Shown: positions 43,500 to 53,617 of the stretch, piece after piece
Layout: each line of letters begins with the position of its first letter
How positions within the stretch are numbered: the stretch's first letter is position 1
Source: Gigaspora margarita
Taxonomy: Eukaryota > Glomeromycota > Glomeromycetes > Diversisporales > Gigasporaceae
DNA: 64,000 bases
Assembly: GCA_009809945.1 (NCBI GenBank)
Contig: WTPW01000704.1
Location: 138,158-202,157, forward strand
Direction: 5' to 3'
Translations under genes and position numbers: made by a program
The notes under the pieces: generated by a model
Told to the model about the DNA's origin: nothing
Database searches by the model: none
The model's input: only the letters and a program-made list of their open reading frames with translations

Positions 43500-45229
43500 A
43501 ACTTCCAAAAGTCTATTAATTTCCTCTAGTTCTTCCTTGAGTTGCTGTAGTGACCCTTCACTCCCAGCAGCAGTTAATTCAACTAGGGTGCCCGTTAGGA
43601 TCGATTTGGAGGCATTACCTCCCTCTCTGATTCGATTTGGTTCATACGAGCCATTAATTTCTCTAGAATGTCACTTTCTGTTTTGAGTATCAATTTACCA
43701 AAGATTCGAGATGCGAAGGTTTTCTCTTGTTTTCTTTTTTCTTCAGTTTCCTTTAAAGGTCTTTTTCATCATCTCTACTTGGATATTTGTCTTTTTTGTC
43801 TTGTGAGTATGTGATTAGGGTGTTTCTTCAGGGTCTCTCTGTTCTCCATCTATCTTTTGCGTGAGAAATTGTGGGGTCTCTTATTTTTTCAAATTGGTTG
43901 TCTACCCACTCTAATCGCGTGTTATAGTAATATATCATTTTGTTAAGTGCTTGGACAAGATCGATTCTTGACTCAAAGTGAATTGTGGCCAATTCTCTCT
44001 GGTTTCTATTGCTATTCATACTAATATCTACTGCTTTAGCCTTAATTAACTTAAGCTATCTGAGGAGTGCACTCTCTGTGGCTATTTTCAGTAAGTTGCA
44101 AATTAATGCTCTGTATTCTTTTCTTTCATTGAGTATCTCATCTTCGAATTCTCCTGAAGTAATTCTAAGCATTTTGCCACTTTTTAGATGCACATACCAG
44201 CTTTTTCTGAGTGCGTAGTGCCTTGAGTTATTTATGATATCAATTTTAATGAATGCCGCTTTGGTTCTGCCTAAGTATTTCATTTTTTTTATATGTGCTT
44301 CGCCATAGTAAGAGAGGCATTTTTTGATCATATAAGCTGGTGTCTCCATAGATATATCTCAGACTGTAAAGCTATATATTCTTGTTGTATGTTTTGTTTT
44401 TTTAAAGAAGGACTTTGAGTTTGCTGGTGCCCATGATGAACTGTAAATATCGACTTTATTGGTTTTGTTTCTCTTGTTTCTTGTGCTTCTTGTTGTCGAG
44501 TCCCCTCTATACATAACCCCGTTTCTGTTAGAATATCTGTACTGTCATCAGTTTTTCTTTTAGTTAGGAGTATTTGAGGGTTCTGCTCTATTGTCGAGGT
44601 AGACATTTCTTCCATATTACAAGTGTTCTCCTTTGTTGTTTGTAAAATGCATTTGCTGTCCTCAGTTTTATATGTGGCTTTTCCATTCGTGAGAAAATTG
44701 GGTCTTTGTGACTCATCACCTGCAAGAATTTCTTCCATTCCATAAACCAATGTACCACATTCTTGATCTAATATAATTTTTTTACTTTTGTATAAAGCTG
44801 TTCCTAATTCCTGTTTTGTATTTCTGTACTACCTTGTTTGCATGTAGTTTCTAAAACCTCTTTGGTTAGTTTAGATTTATTTGTGTTATCGCTTTTTGTA
44901 TCTGACTGATCCATTGCGACTTTTGTTCAATCATCATCCACCTTGTGTTTTTGTAGAGAAGGATTTTTCTTATTATTATTAAGTTGTAGTTCGAACTTCA
45001 ATAGATCTTGATCCATGAATTTTCATTCGTCTTCTGATATTTCTTGATTTGTTGACTGCTTATAGCTGATATAGTCATGACTTTCTATAGTTTTTCTTAT
45101 AACTATTACTAGACCTAGGTTATTTAATCCTATCCATAATGCCACTTTTTTGTCTTTCTTAAGGACATCCTGGTTGCGCTCTGGGTATTTTCCCTTGAAG
45201 AAGTTTTTGTTTACTACTAGTGCACTCAT
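43500..45229 (-). pseudogene. LINE ORF1 (gag-like) relic, copy 1
   Basis: Starts at ATG 45229 with MSALVVNKNFFKGKYP and reads to about 45023 before breaking. A middle part lies at 44750-44328. A conserved-looking block at 44349-44056 contains KKMKYLGRTKAAFIKIDI and KSGKMLRITSGEFEDE, followed by a short block at 44019-43828 with ELATIHFESRIDLVQALNKM and YYYNTRLEW. Such ORF1 proteins bind element RNA. The order beta-rich block then Lys-rich text recalls an RNA-recognition fold, but no zinc knuckle was seen. Frameshifts separate the blocks. The 3' end before the endonuclease ORF is unclear. Confidence 0.6.
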
Positions 45230-45699
45230 GTTTCTTCTAGAATGTTCTATGGGTTATCCTATATTATTGTGATTTTTGTATTAACCTATCCAAATCTGTG
45301 GTCTAGACTTGGGTTCCTCTAACTACCATGTGTCACATATTGTTATTTGTTGATATGTTGCTTCTGCCTATGTGTTTGTTTGTTTACTTTTACTGATCGA
45401 TTATGTAATCGATTAGTGATCTGCATTACAGGGTGTTTTGTATTCCCCAAAAAGTTGTAGAAATTTTTCCAAAAAATTTTCTGTGAAGGAGATTTATCTA
45501 AAAATCTAGAAGGTGGTAGCTTTTCTGGAAGAGTGTTTCTAAGTAACTCCTGCTTAATCTTTGGCTTGTATGTTTTATCTTAGACAAGGTTCTATCATTG
45601 TCTAAGAGGATAGTATGTTTTTATCGATGTTGTTTATAGTATAATTATAGACCATTTTTGGAATTGAGGATTAGCAGAAAGAGTTGTTTATTTTTCATG

Positions 45700-45717
45700 A
45701 TTATATACAATAATATT
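45700..45717. repeat. LINE target-site duplication (5' side)
   Basis: ATTATATACAATAATATT, identical to 37861-37878. It marks 45699 as the 5' end of the element. Confidence 0.85.
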
Positions 45718-45939
45718 ATTATATATAATATTATTTATTATATAGTGTATACAATCTAGTCCTAACCAATAAAATTGATAAAATTCAAATTGTTAATCCT
45801 TCTTCAAAAAAAAATAGTAAATAAAAAATACTATCTTAAAATATTAAATCAAAACAAGCTAAACACTTTCATGTTCTTAAATTTTTTTAAATCTATTTAT
45901 AAAAAAGTTATAGCAAGTTAAAGTTATAGTATTAAATAT

Positions 45940-46310
45940 AAAATTTGGTCACTTTTGATATATATAAAAAAGCAAATTTGGTCTCTTAAAAATTTAAATT
46001 TGGCCACTTTATATATATTAAAAATTTAAATTTGGCTACTTTATATATAGGACCCCCACAGCAAAAAGAGGGGCTGGGTAAAAAAAATTTTTTTCAAAAA
46101 AATTCAATATCTTGAAGAATTAGATCAATTAGAATAAAACTATCTTAAGGATAAAATTTCTAATTTTTTTGCCCAGCCCCTCCTTTTGCTGTGAGGGTCC
46201 CCATATATTAAAAATATAAATTTGGCCACTTTATATATAAATATTAGCTAAATTTTCAAATTGGCCTCTTCATATATTTAAAAAATAAAAGCTGAATTTG
46301 GTTACTAAAA
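45940..46310. repeat. AAATTTGGCCACTTTATATAT minisatellite
   Basis: Units of about 30-40 bp containing AAATTTGGCCACTTTATATA repeat five or six times, interrupted by the MITE at 46050-46203. Confidence 0.75.
46050..46203. mobile_element. 154-bp MITE with GGACCC ends
   Basis: AGGACCCCCACAGCAAAAAG and GGGGACCCTCACAGCAAAAG (reverse complement) continue into AGGGGCTGGG, about 30 bp of TIR. The TSD is not resolved in the surrounding TATATA. The GGACCC start fits the hAT MITE group here. Confidence 0.85.
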
Positions 46311-46596
46311 ATTTTTATTAGTTGAGACTAGGTTGTACACACTGTATATAATAATATAATAATAAATAAAATATATTTTATAGCAAAAAGACAGTAGCAA
46401 CCTGTCTATGGCAACCCTATATTATCTGCTAATCATATTTAAAATTGGTGATCATGTATACTAGTAGCTTGTCTCTAGGATACCAGATTTGATCTGGATC
46501 AAATCAGATCTACAGATAAAACTAGATTTTTTTTATTGTGTTTTTTTTTCATTTTACAATATGATTCTAATATTTCTTTTGCTATCTTTAGATAAA

Positions 46597-46773
46597 TATA
46601 GTATAATCTTGCAATAGTTACATTCGTATTTGTTACAAACTCACTATAGTCATCTTAATTCATCTATTTAATTATATGTACTGTAGATAAATTCTTGCTT
46701 GCTTTAGTCACAATCTTGCAATAGGCATATAGAATTCTGATTTTAGCATGTGACTATTGTGGGTTATACTGTA
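46597..46773. mobile_element. TA-flanked MITE, AATAGTCAC family, copy 2 (inverted)
   Basis: Read on the minus strand, TACAGTATAACCCACAATAG aligns with 6100-6277 throughout (GTCACATGCTAAAATCAG, CCTATTGC, TTGTGACTAAA) at the same length of about 177 bp. CG sites of copy 1 are TG or CA here. Confidence 0.87.
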
Positions 46774-46779
46774 CCAACC

Positions 46780-47700
46780 AATTTATTTTTTTATTCTTTT
46801 TTTGTTTGCTGGCATTACTAACTTTTTTCTTCTTTAGATCTTTTTATTTGAAATTGGCTTTAACTTGGTTCTGAGGATAGAAAAGCATTAGCAGTAGTAC
46901 TAAGCAAGTGAAAATAACTTTGCTAAAAGCTAAGCTACAAAATAAGTAGGCCTGGAACTAGTTTTCAAATAAGCACTAGCCTTTTTTTTTGTTTTTGTCT
47001 TTTTACTTCCATTAATTTTTTTTTTCTTTAGGTATTTTCTTGTCTGAAGCCAGAAGCCAATGTTGTTAAAATTATTAATGGAATTATCACATAATAGAGT
47101 TGTTGTAGATAATGTATCATTATATCTTTAAGTGAATGCTATTTTTCATTATTTTTGTAGCTAACATTCTTTTTCTTTATTGTTGCAAGCTAAGATATAA
47201 AATGGAACTGGGCTAGTTTTTGAATAAATGCTAGTTTTTTTTTTACTAGTTTTTTTTTGTTACTAGCACTAACTTCTTCTCTTATTTTTTTAGTTATTTT
47301 TTTTCTTAGAGTCATTATTCTTGGAGTCATCATTCTTGGTTGTTGTTTTTGAAATAGAAGTTAAGATCTTTATCAGTTTACTATAAGTATTTTTTTTACT
47401 AGTTTTTTTTTGTTATGGGTACTAACTTCTCTCTTTTTTTAGGTACTTCTTTTCTTGGAGTTATTGTTCTTGAAGTTATTGTTTTTAAAGATATTATTCT
47501 CAGAATCATTATAGTAGTGGGGTCAAGATCTTTATCTGTTTGTATTTTTTTCTTTACTAATTTGTATTTTTTTGTTATAGGTATTAACTTTGCTCTTTTT
47601 TTAGATGCTTTTTTTTGGAGTTGTCATTCTTAGAGTCATCATTTTTTGAATTCTTGTTCATATAATTTGATATTAAAGAAAATGAATGCTTTTGGCATCT
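46780..47700. repeat. Low-complexity element fragment (ACTAGTTTTTTTT / GGAGTCATCATTC)
   Basis: TTTTTACTAGTTTTTTTTTG and ACTAACTTCTCTC recur at about 46800, 47000, 47240 and 47400. CTTGGAGTCATCATTCTTGG units at 47310-47350 and 47455-47640 match 12850-12965. Short frames here are repeat-derived. Confidence 0.6.
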
Positions 47701-48240
47701 TCATTTGTCTTTATAAGAAATTGGTCAAGTTAGAACTCTGTTATAAGTATGTGGGCTAGACAAAGTATTTTTTTAGATTAGAATTTTTTTATAAATAAAG
47801 TGTGAAAGGTACTAGATATGATATTATAATGCAGTAATACTAATTGATAAAATAAATTAAAAATATTTGTGAAATAATGCATTGTTAATTTTTTTAAAAA
47901 TTTCAGAGTTGTTTTTAGTAGTAATAGATAAAAAAAAGATAGATTTGCCTTTTTTTTTAATTTGTGAATTATTACATAATATTTTTGATCAATCAAAATT
48001 GGTCTTGTAAGTTATATATTCACTAATTTTCTCTTTGCAAATTGGTAATCACGTGACTTATATGATCAATTTTAATTAGTTGATTATGGGTTACCATAAA
48101 CTAACACTCATATTTTATTATATATAATTAATTAATTTAAATTTTAATCTTATTTAAAAAATAATTTATTAATTAAAAAATATTAGTTTTATTTGTTTTA
48201 TTTATATTATACAATTTTAATTTATTAATTTATTTTTTTA
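47701..48240. other. AT-rich spacer, nothing identified
   Basis: No motif-bearing ORF or TIR pair. 47990-48110 is a weak palindrome around GATCAATTTTAATTAG. Confidence 0.4.
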
Positions 48241-48394
48241 TATAGTCAAACCTCAATCTAATCACTAGCTCAAGAAACAAGAATTTGATGAATATAAAAG
48301 GTTATAACTATTTAAAGATTAAATTTTATAAAGTTTATAATAGATTGAACTTAAAAATAGTATAACAAAAGTACTATAATAAGATTTAATTGTA
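48241..48394. mobile_element. Short TA-flanked relative of the TACAGTCAAACCTC family
   Basis: It starts TATAGTCAAACCTCAATCTA and ends TAAGATTTAATTGTA, a decayed TIR. 154 bp. Confidence 0.6.
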
Positions 48395-48549
48395 TTTATT
48401 AAGGTATATTATTTATTTAAATGAATACTATAGCTTTAGCTTTGTTTTTTTACAATACCATAATCATATAATATAATAATAATTATTATATAATAAAAAC
48501 TTATTACTTTGTAATAATATTTATTACTTGCAACAATAATTATTATTAT

Positions 48550-48900
48550 TGGTCCTCTGGGCTGATAGCATAGTGGCTATGCTCTAAGGATGTAAATTGA
48601 AAGGTTGCTAGTTTGATTTCTGGTGGTAGCAAAAACTTATAAATCTATGATGCAGGTCCTACCAAATAAGGAAAGAGAACTAGAACACTGTGGGAGACAG
48701 AAACCTACAATATCAATCAACAGACCTTTTTGGTGTAGCACTACAGTAGTTATGATCAAAACCTCCAGGATCATCCTTGAGTCAGAACTACCAATTTGAA
48801 TAATCGAAGTCATGAGACATACTGCAGTTAGGGGATATGCCGAATTAGGAAATCGGGTTCTAGAATGATCTACACATCAATTCTCAAATTTGATTGGCTC
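48550..48900 (+). mobile_element. tRNA-headed retroposon, 5' part
   Basis: Box A TAGCATAGTGG at about 48569 and box-B-like AGTTTGATTTC at about 48610, spaced as in a tRNA. The body (CCTACAATATCAATCAACAG, GTCATGAGACATACTGCAG) matches 15150-15300 and 16060-16190. No clear poly-A, so it is probably truncated. Confidence 0.7.
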
Positions 48901-49333
48901 TTGCACACCTTTTTGCTAGCATATTTGGAAATTTTTTATTCTTCTAATTCATTATTAGAAATCTAAAAATAAATGTACAAGTAGATGATATAAGATGTCT
49001 AGGTTAATTAATCCACAATAATCCACACGAGTTAATGCTCATTAAAAAAGTAGATGAGACCTGAAATCCAAGAATTTTTTACGCACAAATAGAAAAGTAA
49101 GAAGGTAACCTTGATTGCTTTTAAGCTTCTTACCTTTGCGAAAAGGCTAAGCCAACTTTTCCTAGAAGTAAAAAAAAAGAGGCAATATTCTAATTATTGG
49201 ATTTTCTCTCAATAATCTTTGGATTGCATAGACCTTTTTCTACGTCCCCTCTTATATTATATCTATTCACCAGGAAAATGCAATCATTTCTTCGATAGTT
49301 AAAATATGAGACAACTCTGAGTGAAAATAATCA

Positions 49334-49395
49334 GATATTGTACAAAGCAAAAATAGATGATTCAAATTATATAAATAATATGCTTATGCCTGCTA
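49334..49395 (+). pseudogene. Duplicate of a SPRY exon piece
   Basis: AGATATTGTACAAAGCAAA and GATGATTCAAATTATATAAA match, on the opposite strand, the SPRY exon relic at 50645-50560, with a 12-base deletion. It indicates an inverted partial duplication. No reading frame survives. Confidence 0.5.
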
Positions 49396-49425
49396 ATGAC
49401 AAGTTATTATTTTATTTTCTTATTA

Positions 49426-49657
49426 TTAGGCCATGCAAATTTAATTAGTTGATTCTCGTTACATGGAACAAACAAATAGGACCTGGCCGGCCGGCAAAAA
49501 ATGTTATATTTAAAAAATTTTTTAATATAAAAAATTTTTATAAATTTTTTTTTCATACAAGAATAAAAAAAATTTTATATAGAAAAATTTTAACTTCTCT
49601 AAAAAAATGACCAGCTGGGTGACGAGAATCAATTTTATTAGTTTGTGTGGCCTTATA
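49426..49657. mobile_element. Hairpin element H, copy 2
   Basis: An inverted copy of 24935-25170: TAGGCCATGCAAATTTAAT at the left and GTTTGTGTGGCCTTATA at the right, with CCTGGCCGGCCGGC and ATGACCAGCTGGGTGACG inside and the A/T hairpin between. It keeps more CG than copy 1. Confidence 0.8.
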
Positions 49658-50042
49658 GATTAATGTCTATATCATATAAAAATGAATCATAGAAGTGTGG
49701 TTATCATGATGACGATGGATATTCTTTTTGTTTGGGAAGCAGTACACTATATATCCTTCTGTATATACTACTGGTAATATAGTTGGATGCTATCTAAGTT
49801 TTAGAAATAAGATAGTATTCTATATTAAAAATAGAATTAACTTAAGTAACCAACTTTTTATTTTTCTTCTTAACCGCCATAAGGCATACTTTATTTTATC
49901 ATAGTAAAATTACATCATATTACAATTATAAGAGGTTTTGGTATTTATTTACATGTGATAGAATATATTGTCTATTACTAGATAATTAAGTAATTTCCTC
50001 TGATCCTCTTTATTGTTGCTTCTCATCTCTTTCAATGACTTT
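49658..50042. other. AT-rich spacer with a possible LINE 3' end
   Basis: CGCCATAAGGCATACTTTATTT at about 49874 recalls the terminal segment of the two LINEs (CGATCATGTCGTACTTTATTT at 37906), again after a T run. The match is short, so a truncated LINE tail is only possible. Confidence 0.3.
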
Positions 50043-50275
50043 TAACCACGTCCCAAGGGAACATAACCAAATTTTCGTCCCATAGCTTTGGCCATTGAAG
50101 CAGCAAAAGAACTTTTCCTACTCCCGCTAGACCAGTTAAAAGTAAAACTTCACCTAATAGTTTTTCAACTTGTTGCTAAGCAGCTAAATACTAAATAATT
50201 TTTTTTTTAGTTTAGTCAGTCCGTAATGCTTTTTATCTAATTTCTGACAAAATAGGTTTAGATCTCTGCACTTCT
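50043..50275 (-). pseudogene. Lon protease ATPase-domain fragment
   Basis: On the minus strand, LDKKHYGLTKLKKKII, a TAG, YLAA, another TAG, then QQVEKLLGEVLLLTG and LAGVGK form the start of a Lon AAA+ module: the HYGL...I.EYLA lead and the Walker A pattern GxxGVGKS. A one-base shift follows, then SSFAASMAKAMGRKFGYVPL, equal in layout to the Lon helix after the P-loop. The rest of Lon (Walker B, protease domain) is absent. Lon degrades damaged proteins in mitochondria or peroxisomes; this copy cannot. It lies beside a SPRY relic in the same sense. Confidence 0.7.
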
Positions 50276-50519
50276 TTGTCACCATGAAAGTATAATAAAT
50301 AAATTAATTTAAATTACAAAACAAATTAGAATAATGAAACATAAATCTAAATAATCAAAATAATTACCTGAATGATGCCCTGAGAGTCTTTTTACTAGTT
50401 TCTAATTCTTGATATTGTGTTCGCTACTTCCAAATACACTTTCTCAGACCACAATCTGATTCAATACATTATTCACACATTCATTAATATATTGATTAAT
50501 AAATCAATTAATCAATTTA

Positions 50520-51045
50520 CCTATCCCATTCCTATATCAGAACAGAGCTTTGAACCTAAGAAAACATAATTATTTATATAATTTGAATCATTTATTCTTT
50601 TATCGCTTTGCTTTGTACAATATCCTATTCCAATTATTCTATTAAAAAAATAGAATTAAAAGATTATAAAAAATCATAACAAAGGTAATGTTTATAAATA
50701 ATTATTAATAGTACCTATTTTTCCTTGGTTTATAATTTTAATTTCAAAGTAAAATAACCCAGAAACTGGATGATTCACTCGAACGATAGCAGCTTTATAG
50801 TCATCAGGATCTTTAATTAAAGGTTTTTTTTAATAAACTAAAAGGTATAACAATATTCTTTAAATGCTAATAATTGCAGTGCATTAAATGAATATGTTTC
50901 TGCAAGATTCTTCATTTTTATATTACCTGTATAATTCATTTTAAGTTTGCTTGAATCTATATCAATAAATGGTAATTTGTCTTTAATATCCCATGCAGTT
51001 AGCAAAACAATACCATTGTATGAAGTTATTAATCTAAATCTCTAT
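50520..51045 (-). pseudogene. SPRY-domain gene fragment with intron relics
   Basis: Minus strand: RFRLITSYNGIVLLTAWD leads to FIDIDSSKLKMNYT at about 50930. A GT...AG interval of 116 bp (50926-50811) follows; removing it joins the frame to DPDDYKAAIVRVNHPV and GLFYFEIKIINQGKIG. A second intron-like gap (about 50714-50608) precedes IGIGYCTKQ. The order DAAxVRxNHPI, YYFEVxI, IGIGFC is that of SPRY domains in RanBPM-like proteins, which bind partner proteins. The end is broken (GMG then TAG). The retained introns argue against an mRNA retrocopy. Confidence 0.68.
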
Positions 51046-51433
51046 TGTTGCTATAGATGTACTGTACATATGTATGTACTACTGTACTAATAAAATTCTT
51101 GGAATTTTGTTAGCTAGTCGCACAAAGCGATGATCACATGTAGAATAGTCGAAAGGAATCTAGAATAGTCTGATTGATATTTTGTTGCCATAAAAGGGGT
51201 GATCTACATTATCCTAATTTGGTATATTTCCTGACTAGGACCCCAAATAATCTATGTGTGGTTATATTTGAGGATCATAGTAAAAATTTTTTCTGTTAGC
51301 GGTTCTACTTTGGTATATATCAGCTACATTTCAAATATCAGATACCAACTTTGGTATCAGTTTCCAATTTTTGAAATGTAAGCTTTCAAAAAAATTTTTT
51401 CAAACCAATACTTTCTAAAAAAAAAAAAAAAAA

Positions 51434-51529
51434 NNNNNNNNNNNNNNNNNNNNNNNNNNNNNNNNNNNNNNNNNNNNNNNNNNNNNNNNNNNNNNNNNNN
51501 NNNNNNNNNNNNNNNNNNNNNNNNNNNNN
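51434..51529. other. Assembly gap (96 N) in a poly-A run
   Basis: N run flanked by A homopolymers on both sides. The Phe/X frames predicted across it are artefacts. Confidence 0.99.
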
Positions 51530-51569
51530 AAAAAAAAAAAAAAAAAAAAAAAGGTCCTGACATTCATAG

Positions 51570-51745
51570 TTTCCATTACCACTTTTCAAATATAACATTT
51601 GAAAAAATTACCCTGTTACCATTCTTTTAAATATACTCATTTTGCCCATTACCCATTTTCAAATATAACCTTTTTACCCAATACCTACTTTTCAAATATA
51701 ACCTTTTTAAAAAAATGGCCCTCCGTTAGTGATTTTTCAAATATA
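51570..51745. repeat. TTTTCAAATATAACC minisatellite
   Basis: Four or five units near 33 bp: TTTTCAAATATAACCTTTTT followed by ACCCAATACC-like text. Confidence 0.75.
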
Positions 51746-51771
51746 ACATTACATAGATTGTTCAGGGTCCT

Positions 51772-52215
51772 CTCTAACTGTACTGAGAGGCCGAAGTCTA
51801 AAAGAATACTTCAAGAATTCATGGTGCCATGTTCAGCTGCAATCTGTACAAACAGGTTGCTGACCGGAGCAGTACTAGCAGGGCTTGCTAGGAGGAATAA
51901 AGCTCAGTGCAACAACTCCACATGGGCAGGACCCTGAAATATACATAGATAGATTAAATATTAGTTTGCTTATTTTTGAAGATTTTTATGCAGATCTTTT
52001 TTATTTTTAGTAATTTTTTGCTTATTTTTGAGGTTTTTTCTGCAGATTTTCCATTTTTAGTAATTTTATAATTAACCTGACCTATCTATATATCTTTGGA
52101 GGTCCTATTTGAGCACTGATAAAATATCGAGTAGTCACCTACGTATATAGTTAGAACATTTGTACTTGTATTTAATTATCTAATAAAAGTAGCGCTTGGT
52201 TGTAAAGTAAAAAAA
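51772..52215 (+). mobile_element. Retroposon 3' end with poly-A, interrupted by a MITE
   Basis: 51772-51927 is notably GC-richer than its surroundings (GACCGGAGCAGTACTAGCAG). It continues after the MITE at 52107 with CACTGATAAAATATCGAG and ends GCGCTTGGTTGTAAAGTA plus 11 A. No box A/B or protein motif is seen, so the family is unknown. Confidence 0.5.
51928..52106. mobile_element. hAT MITE, 179-bp family M1, intact copy
   Basis: AGGACCCTGAAATATACATAG and AGGACCTCCAAAGATATATAG are inverted. The TSD is ACATGGGC (51920-51927) and ATTTGAGC (52107-52114), decayed. Two internal copies of TTTGCTTATTTTTGA with TGCAGAT. Same family as 6088-6443. Confidence 0.87.
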
Positions 52216-52961
52216 AAAATTATTATTATTATTTTTATTCTTTGATAGTCTTGCTTGAGTTTAACTATTTAACTATATATACAATTACAAAGAATCATCT
52301 ATATTATATTCATATTATATAAACCTAATATTGCTCAGCTACTTATACGAGTGCTCAAATATAACAAATCATACCAAAACTCCTAGAAGATAGCTCAACA
52401 GTATCAATACTATCAAGAATATAGAATTTACATTCAAATTCTTTACACCTAGTATCTATAGCAGGATCAGATACTATGATCTGTAATCAACTATAAGAAA
52501 AACAATCTAGCAAGAAAATATAAAGGGTAGGATAAAAATAAAGAAATAACTATTCAATCTAAATGAAAAAAAACCTGAAAACAAAAAATAAAAAAGATTA
52601 AGACAAAAACCTATACTATAAACAGTATTAAAAACAGAGAGTACAAAGTAAAAATTATATAATACTGTGCAGAAAAATACTCTGCCTAAATATTATATAT
52701 ATAGAAAAAAAAACTATATCTAAAAGAACCTTCTAAAAAAATTTCATTTAGAGTTTTCTCTCTAACTTTTCTCATGTGTCATTCATTGTAACAATAATTA
52801 TTACTTGTAATAATAATTATTACTTATTTTTTTTATTTTTTTAATTCAGTGATCTTGCTTCTTTTTATTATTTAGACTTCTATGCAACAAGTACAAAACA
52901 AATACAAAGTGTTCTATATAAAAGAAACTTTCTAAATAAAATACTCAAAGTGATTTGTCAT
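52216..52961. other. AT-rich spacer, nothing identified
   Basis: 52240-52960 holds A-rich and T-rich stretches and short TAATAATTATTACTT palindromes near 52800, similar to 48520-48545. No gene. Confidence 0.4.
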
Positions 52962-53549
52962 AAGGGAGCTGTCATAAATCACGTGATTTCTATCTCTTAA
53001 GGGGCTACCCCACCCACCTACACCTGACACCTTATTAGCCAATCAACTTGTGCAAAAAAATATATATTGATTAATAAAAAACTTCAATATTATTTAACTT
53101 TTGATCTACCAAACCATTTTAGATAATTTAACTACCAAAATGATCCTCTCAAAGAGAGGATTCTAGCAAGCCCAAAACTGTTAAAATCCAATTACTAGAT
53201 TGTAAGATCAATCTAGATTTATACAATTTATATAGTATATTAATTATTATATAATATTTATAGTAATACAAATCTATATCGAACTTACGATCTAGTAATT
53301 AGAATTTAATAATTTTAGGCTTGTTAGAATCTTCTCTTTGAGAGGATCATTTTGGTAGTTAAATCATCCAAATTGGTCCAGTAGATCAAAAGTTATTTAA
53401 TATTAATTTTATATATAAATTTATAATATTATTAAAAAATTTTTTATGATTTTGGCCAGAATTTAATAATTCCGGCCAGAATTACACCTAATACATTGGC
53501 TAACCCACCCACCCACCAAAAAATCACGTGATTTCTGTCAGCTCCCTAA
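52962..53549. mobile_element. Foldback MITE with TCACGTGA ends and a family-F-like core
   Basis: AGGGAGCTGTCATAAATCACG and AGGGAGCTGACAGAAATCACG are inverted, each followed by TGATTT and a CCCACCCACC block. The centre (53140-53370) is a palindrome with CCAAAATGATCCTCTCAAAG and TTCTAGCAAGCCCAAAA, matching the middle of family F (600-870) although the ends are unrelated. About 588 bp, non-coding. Confidence 0.85.
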
Positions 53550-53617
53550 CAATATTTATCATTTATCTCAATTTGGAAACAGGTACTATCTAAAAAAAGA
53601 AAACTTTTCTCTTATTA

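Larger units (their letters stand above)
37879..45699 (-). mobile_element. Full-length non-LTR retrotransposon (LINE), copy 1, inactive
   Basis: Oriented right to left between identical 18-bp duplications. It has a 5' leader (45699-45230), an ORF1 relic, then ORF2 with AP-type endonuclease, reverse transcriptase, RNase H and a C-terminal Cys/His motif with basic tail, a 3' UTR (about 38200-37904) and an A-rich tail seen as T runs at 37879-37903. 7821 bp. ORFs are broken by shifts and stops. The RNase H after RT and the apurinic-type endonuclease place it among RNase H-bearing LINEs. The 3' UTR resembles that of copy 2 (AATTCGTCTCCT words at 38038 and 59440). Confidence 0.93.
45739..46350. mobile_element. 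TIR element with an internal TTGGCCACTT minisatellite
   Basis: TATATAGTGTATACAATCTAG and TATATACAGTGTGTACAACCT (reverse complement of right) are inverted, then CTAACCAATAAAA/CTCAACTAATAAAA. It holds the minisatellite at 45940-46310 and a younger MITE at 46050-46203. Confidence 0.75.
51237..51771. mobile_element. hAT-like element containing a gap
   Basis: AGGACCCCAAATAATCTATG and AGGACCCTGAACAATCTATG (reverse complement of right) continue into GGTTATATTTGA/GTTATATTTGA. The flanks TCCTGACT (51229-51236) and CTCTAACT (51772-51779) agree at 5 of 8 with only transitions. 96 N at 51434-51529 lie between A runs. Confidence 0.8.

Noticed and set aside
51357..51598. Protein spanning the 51434-51529 gap
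   Set aside because: The frame is Phe from poly-A/T plus unknown residues from N.
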